64,000 nucleotides of DNA, taken from the NCBI GenBank assembly GCA_958299035.1, contig CATQJL010000223.1:72709006-72773005 (forward strand), in the 5' to 3' direction. The notes beneath the pieces were generated by a model. It did no database searches and was not told the origin of the DNA. It saw only the letters and a list, made by a program, of their open reading frames with translations. The position numbers and the translations under genes are program-made. Below, one piece after another: positions 58,012 through 64,000 of the stretch; the stretch's first letter is position 1; the number at the start of each line of letters is the position of its first letter. Source of the DNA: Cylicocyclus nassatus. Lineage: Eukaryota; Nematoda; Chromadorea; Rhabditida; Strongylidae.

Positions 58012-58464
58012 CAGGAAAAGTCACCTAACTTAGGTCGGCCTTTCAAAAAGCGACACCTATAATTAGAATCGGCTCAAAACGCTGATATTGAATCTGCTAT
58101 CCATGGCTGCGAAGAATTACTTGAAGCTAGTTATGAGCTTTTTTCCTGAGCAAAGCTTGCGTGTTGACCGACTTACGGATGTTACGATGTCATCATCTAA
58201 GTAGTGGTCCAAATGCATAATACACCCTATCAAGGCCAAATGACTTCTTCTGGCTTTCGATTTTCCATTTTTTTGAGCAGATTCCGTCTACAATCCCTTT
58301 TCCATATTCAGTTGTATGTCAATGACATATGCTAAAAAGCCATAACTCGCTTCAGAAAAACGCTTCGCAGCTAAGGACAGCATATTTAGAATCAGCGTTC
58401 TGAGCTGATTCTAAATTTTTGTGTCTCACTTCAAAAGCCCGACCTAAGGTTAAGTATTTCCCTG
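58012..58464. mobile_element. Foldback element
   Basis: Arms 58012-58145 and 58335-58464 pair through taacttaggtcgg / cgacctaaggtta, agaatcggctcaaaacgctgat / atcagcgttctgagctgattct, and ctgcgaag / cttcgcag. No coding capacity. Confidence 0.7.
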
Positions 58465-59462
58465 TTAATTAGTATAAACCAACAATTACTTCTCAAACTT
58501 GACTAAAGTCATATAGTGTATGCTACTTCTGCAATGTAAGCCTCCAAACGAAGATTTTAAAAGAGTCAAAAAACGAGCAGGGAAAACAAGGCTCGTTTCC
58601 AGGCATGCTTGTCTCCCAAAAGCGTCGATTTCAACCAAAACGACAGTCTACTCATTTGGTCTTTTTCCCACAACATGACTACATTTTTCGCAGAGTACAT
58701 GTCTACATTGCGACCATCACCGAAAGTCACAAAATTGTGTGGGAGATGATTTTTCTTCGTTTGTTTAGGAAGTGTCTAGCTTAACTTTGTTAGGTAGATC
58801 ACAGTTTGCCCACTAAGCAATCTTTTTCGCGTTGACAATATTCATGAAAAAAAAGAGAATATGAAACCATCAAATGCAATGGGCGATGGGGCAGCCACCA
58901 AACCCACGATTGCTTGTTGGCCGCAACGGATAAAGTCAGGGTGGTCATTAGCATTTTCTGTTGAAAACTGTGGGTTTGAAGACTCATGCTTGCTCGGAAT
59001 TTCGTAGCAAGTTCTAGATTTTAGTAGCCTAACTCAAAATGAGCGAAGCTGAAGTAACTGCTTCCATCTCAAAAACTCATTTATTAAAAAGCCGCAAAGG
59101 CGCTGTCAAAAGAAAAGTTTTACCCCTACAAAACAAAGTTAAGTTTGTACAAATCCGTTGAGAGGGCAAAAAGTTATGATTTTTCAAGGATGATGCGACA
59201 AAACTTTTGCATCAACCTAATACATTACTTCCGTTTTCCTCAAAATATTGCAGCTGTTTCCACAGATGGTCTCATTTTGAAAAGCTGGTAATAATTGCTT
59301 TCATACCTTATTTCTAAGCACAATTTTGCTTGAACCCCAGTTTGCCTTAATCAGGAGAAGGTCGAAGTTCTGGTTTGAGAAAGCGTGCCGTGTTAGGGAC
59401 TAGCACTGCATATGCTCGCAGGAATCACTAACGGAGAGCGAAGAAAATGGATATAATAGACT
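58465..59462. other. Unassigned AT-rich DNA
   Basis: No recognised gene, RNA or repeat partner. Confidence 0.4.
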
Positions 59463-62400
59463 ACAATTTCCCCTAGCGTACCGTAGATAACTGAGGTGCT
59501 ATGGCGTGCACATGCCCACTGCCATTTTACCCTCTGGCGCTGCATGCGGGCAGGAGAGACTATATAAGCAATGCCAATACCTTTCACGCCCCGTTCTCAA
59601 AAGGAGGTGGCAATTGCTTACACCCCGCAGCAAAAGGCAACCTTTTCACCACACAGCAAACTTTTATAATTGAAAGTTGCGAAAAGGGCTTACAAACTTC
59701 CTAAGCTGTTAAATTTTCACATTCATTGTTCACGAGCTCACCACTATCAGTGACACCAATGTGCACTGACCTCAAAATGTTCTGGCAAGAAACTTAGGAC
59801 ACTCTTGATCTCAAAAGTATCGAAACTTTCTTCTCCCATTATCTACCGAAATCTGAATTTACTTTTACATCGTCGTCGATATCCAAAAGCGGCGTACCCA
59901 CTTTGCTTTTGTCTCCCTGCACAAGGCTCCTTACTGGGAAAGTTTTGATGTCTTTATTTTTCCAGCAGAATTTTAAGCACCACCTTTAGATGCAAACCAC
60001 AAGTGCTCAAAAGTGGCGCAAAATTGTCTCATCAAAGCTAGATAGGCACTAGAAAGGTGACAAATTTACATCTTCTAATTTTTTGAGGACTTCGAGTTTG
60101 GAAAAAACTTCTAATTCAAGACCCGAGCAGGAGCATCAAAAAACAACCAATAATTGAATTAGATAATGCTCTCGTTGACTAGGTGCACGAGTTTCTATAT
60201 TTGTACAGCACTCTTTTTGTAAGAGAATCGCACTTAATCATACATTTCTTAGAAGCATATTCATAGACAAAAATAAAATTTTCAGCTAAAACGCACTATG
60301 TATAATATATAGAGAGGAGTCATTTCGAAAGAGACAGTTTTTGTAGGATCCTACTCTTCGAATTTTCGAATCTGTGTAAATTGTTGTTTAATACCTTTTG
60401 CAGGGTACGTAGTTAGTTGGTAATGGAACTTGAGCCAACAGTGTTGTGTACCTTCCTTGAAGACATGAAATACGCGGCCCATTACTAAACGATTGCAAAC
60501 AATTTTGCTTATTTTATTGACTCTTTAAAAGCGAGTTACTAACCTCAAAATATAAGGAGCATAAAAAACGGCTCGTTCTGCTGTTAAGTTTTCGGATGCG
60601 CCTCCACCGTTTTTACAATCATTCCTGCCTTTGTGAAACCAGTACGCTAGTTGCTTTAAAATTCCGCAAGACATTCTCAGAGAAGCCCATTTTGTTCAAC
60701 ACACTCCGACCTTTGCCAACGACACTCATAGTTCCTATGACAGGTAAAAAATTCATTCCTAAAATGTAATGTGAGCGATAGATAGAGCCGCCTCAAAGCA
60801 GCTGGAATGACAGGGAGTATTGGAGGCATTGATGACTCACGAAGACGATAGCAGAGAAGCACGCATGACGAAAATTTCAAAACACTCGTGTCATCGCATA
60901 TGGTGTAGGGTGCGATCAATTTGACAATTTCGAGACCACTCTCTCGTCTCGAGCTTGTCTGCGCATAGCCTTTTTCCCACTTGGGGCGATTATTGCTCAG
61001 AATAGCGAGCACAACAACCTAAGAACGTTCCAGGAAATATGAAATTCAATGTGAGGGTAAGTTTAAGGACACACTAAAAACTGAATTGATTTTGACGTGC
61101 ACTTCGACTGAGTAAAATCAAAATATTACGTAGACTATCGCATGATTGCGGAGCAACACTCCAGGTGGGAACATTTAAGCGACCGGAACTGGGAAAACCT
61201 TGTTGAGTTTGAGACGGCTACTTCTGTCAAAGTAGATCTTTTGATTGCAAATTCAAGAAGATCCGCTAAAGGTGCAAAAGGTAGGAGGAATGAGAAATTT
61301 TGGCAACTACAGTCTGTCTCAATCATAGTAAGGCAAATGATGTCTGCTTCGCGCACTCGAAACGCAAAACGTTTGCTCTGCACTTGCGCACAGCATTGCC
61401 AGAAAAAAAAACGAAGGAAATGAACGGGGAACAGACAGCTCCTAACACAACTCCTGACATAACCATCTTTAGCAGACCGCACCGCGACGCTCGGTCATAG
61501 CATTGAGGAGCGCATCATGTCACTTTATCCTGTTCCGGGTTGGTGTAGACTGTGAACATGTAAGCGACGCATTAATAACGCTTTGGGGCAAAACTCCAAG
61601 GCGCTTGAGCTAAATCTGAAGAGAGTGAGAATGCGAAAAGGATTTATCACTGTTGAGGAGCTCACATGTTGTTTATCGTTGTTCAGGAGTTCACATGAGA
61701 AATGTTAAGGCAGGGGCAGTTTGACTTCAAGAACTGCCCTTCAAAACACAGTAAGGAACAGCGGTGGGGGTAGGAGGAAGAAGAATGTCAAAAATCTGTG
61801 GCATTTCTAACATGGAAATCTTGAATATTCATGTAAACAAGAATTCCTGACTTTGACTTTGATAGACTCTGCGTTAGGTGTACGCGCAATACTTTGAAAG
61901 TTTAATTTGGTTAGCGCAAAATACGGGCATGGAAAATATCCATCTTTTAAAAAATGTTCTGCGCACTATGGCACTGTGACATCCTATTAGTTGTGTTCTT
62001 ATACGTTTATAATATAAAAAATTTTAATTCAGCCATCGTAAAAACCCATAAACCATCCAAAGCTATCCCTTTTTTTCTTCTCTACGTAGACAAGTGTTCT
62101 TGTAAAAGGTTACCAATACATAAGAGAGTTTTCAGCAAAAACGAAGCAATTGCAAAAGCTCTCAAAAGCTTATCAGTAGCGGCAAATAGAATCGGTGACG
62201 TACCGCTTTCCTCTTTAGGTGCAAAATCAAAGCTCTTCAAATTAAATGTTTTGAGAACGAACCTCCTTACTTTTTGAGAAAAACTTTGAAGCTGGATACT
62301 TCTTTGAAGCGATACACTTGAAAGATGTCGAGTTTTCTCCTGGGTGAGACACCGGCCCGTAGTAAACACACCATCGAGGCATCTCTCTCGACGCGGACCG

Positions 62401-62574
62401 GAGTTGAGGTCATCGCGCCTCAGTCCAGCATACGGCGAGCTATTGATTTGGATGCGGATCACTGCCGAGGCATTGCAATCAAATGTGTACTTGAAAAAGA
62501 AGCACTCGAGCTGGTTTGGTCAAACGGATAAGCGATTGGAATTACGCGCGCGCGGCCGTGGTTCGACTCCGTCT
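59463..62574 (-). repeat. Arm C, near-identical inverted copy of 15778-18882
   Basis: Reverse complement of 15778-18882, with matching landmarks at both edges: ccgtagataactgagg at one end and the B box of the tRNA-like segment at the other. It carries the right-hand 220 bp of the 867-bp TIR element (from 62354), so it derives from arm A after that insertion rather than from arm B. Part of it (61130-62350) also corresponds to arm B but is closer to arm A. Confidence 0.9.
62510..62574 (+). repeat. tRNA-like segment, truncated at duplication edge
   Basis: A box TGGTCAAACGG (62517-62527) and B box GGTTCGACTCC (62560-62570) as in the copy at 15768-15838. The acceptor 3' half is missing because the shared sequence ends at about 62574. 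Confidence 0.45.
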
Positions 62575-62694
62575 ATTATCGTCTCCCCAACTTTGGCGAG
62601 GCGGACCGACGAGCGCCATTGCCCACTTTCGCGCGCGGCAAAACGCTTAGCCGCGGCGCAGCATTTTCAATCAGCTGATTCCGCGGCAGCGTCC

Positions 62695-63216
62695 ATGTTG
62701 AAAAGGTAAGTATTTTTGATGTTTTGACATGTATTTTTTTCAGGAAAGGTGTGAATCGAAAAGGTAAGTCCATTACAACTGTTTTTTGTAAAAAACATTC
62801 ATTTTTGAAAGTTTTGAGCTATGTTGTGAGGACTGCTGCAAGCGTGCCTGCGCCGGGGCTTTTTTGTTCTTTTTTTACTTTTCGATGTTGTATGTTTGTT
62901 TTAACAATGTTTTCGTAATGTTTATTTCTTGTTTTCGTGATTGAATGCCATTACGGGTATCGATTGTGTTTCCAGGACTTCGTTTGCTGCACCAGGTGGG
63001 TTCCACTTCTTCTTTCACGTTCTTTTTTCTTTTTTTGTCGTTTTTCTTTCTTTATTTGAAAAGTTCGATTCATTTATAACAATATTTGCATGCTTGCAGC
63101 ATGCACGTGTCTTACCTGTTGTGCATGCGTTCGTTTTATACAATTTTAGAGTTTGCCTTTGCATGCTGCTCGTCTGGCCGTTACCATTAGCCGCTCCTCT
63201 AGCTGCCCACTGCTAG
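62695..63216 (+). CDS. Tentative multi-exon gene start with 20-nt micro-exons
   Basis: Possible exons: 62695-62705 (ATGTTGAAAAG), 62744-62763, 62976-62995 and 63100-63216 (to TAG). Each junction is GT/AG with good context: gtaagt after exons 1 and 2, and tttttttcag, tgtttccag and gcttgcag as acceptors. The joined frame is open but short (about 56 codons), begins basic and ends hydrophobic. Upstream 62575-62694 is GC-rich, unlike the surroundings, and could be a promoter. No family recognised. Without transcripts this may be chance. Confidence 0.18.
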
Positions 63217-63935
63217 CTCTAGTTCTTCTTCTATGTGAGCAAGGGAACCTTCCAGTGGTGTGGCTGAAAGAGTGGCAGGAACTGTGGCCACCATGAACTG
63301 AAATATTGCATGTCATGAGTCCTGTATGCTGGATTTTTAGGGGAAATCATCCTAAGGAATGTAACAAAACGTGAGTTCTTTCTCTCCATGCAATTTCTAC
63401 CTGTTTTTAATCGTTTTGAAGTAGCGGTGGGTTATCCTCAGCTATATTGACCTTCTAATCAATATACTATCCTCGTAGTACATTGTACACGCCGTGGTGT
63501 CTGCGATAATCGTTCCTTGAATGTCTTAATGAACCTATTATGCTATTTTTCGATTTGCTCTAAGTAATTAGTGTTCTATGAGAGAAATTGTTTTTGACAG
63601 CATGTTTTATCTAGGAAGGTGCTAACCATATCACCGAACGCTAAGTTTTCGCCATGCAAATAAACGATTTTTAAGTTATCATGATTCTTTTGATGAAAAG
63701 AAATATGCTCAAATTCAGTCCTCTATCGCTCGCCGTTTGCTACTGGGCAACGTACCCTAGGCTCGGTAAATTTGACATTTCCTTCCTCCTTGATTGTTCA
63801 AGAGCGCATTATTGCAGACATCAATATCCCGTAGTGTTCAACAGATCCCAGAACAAAGGGTAATTTTAGTTGATTTTCCCCGCGCATGATTGACTAACGA
63901 AGTAACGATCCTGCACGTTTTGATTTTCTTCTTAA
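63217..63935. other. Unassigned DNA
   Basis: No recognised gene or repeat before the terminal MITE. Confidence 0.35.
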
Positions 63936-64000
63936 AGGCAGTGTCTCACTAGAATTTGAATCTCGGGATTTTTGCAAATTACAAGTCTTTCCGACCTTGT
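63936..64000. mobile_element. Start of an AGGCAGTG TTAA MITE
   Basis: AGGCAGTGTC directly follows TTAA (63932-63935), as in the element at 8053-8505. The interior differs and runs off the window. Confidence 0.55.

Overview
The window is eukaryotic, repeat-dominated DNA, most likely from a parasitic nematode and probably a strongylid or hookworm relative. Three things point that way: an RTE-clade non-LTR retrotransposon of the type common in strongylids, a BEL/Pao retroelement with a phlebovirus-Gc-like envelope region as known from nematode BEL elements (Cer/Tas types), and short introns with TTTTCAG-like acceptors. I found no confident host protein-coding gene. Almost every recognisable block is a mobile element, a foldback repeat or a duplicated block.

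Layout. 1-9.8 kb holds dispersed foldback/TIR elements, a long GT microsatellite inside a dispersed repeat, and a Helitron-like element built of 120-bp units in palindromic arrangement (5436-6629). 9.87-18.9 kb (arm A) starts with a broken RTE copy, followed by about 6-7 kb of anonymous DNA that contains an 867-bp TIR element. 18.9-22.06 kb is a spacer with another dispersed repeat and two TTAA-flanked MITEs. 22.06-41.7 kb (arm B) is an inverted, diverged copy of arm A. Its RTE copy continues on to about 45.8 kb, is nearly full length, and has been opened by four later insertions: a complete 10.9-kb BEL/Pao element (27651-38535), a TIR element (38694-39853), a BEL-type solo LTR (40775-41402), and a 2.66-kb nest of TIR elements flanked by TTA (42101-44757). 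45.8-59.4 kb is anonymous, AT-rich DNA with small TIR, Helitron and palindromic repeats. 59.46-62.57 kb (arm C) is a near-identical inverted copy of 15.78-18.88 kb. 62.6-63.2 kb is the only stretch with a hint of host-gene exon/intron structure.

The central object is the BEL/Pao element. It has 454-bp LTRs, a 5-bp target duplication (CCTCC), gag (with an internal 594-bp tandem duplication), zinc knuckles, a DTG protease, RT, RNase H, an integrase with HHCC and DDE parts, a class II fusion-glycoprotein-like env region, and an extra 3' ORF pair (coiled coil, then acidic plus zinc knuckle) between env and the 3' LTR. Stops and frameshifts make this copy defective. The flanking RTE target site is legible on both sides, so the nested insertions and the inverted duplications can be put in relative order.
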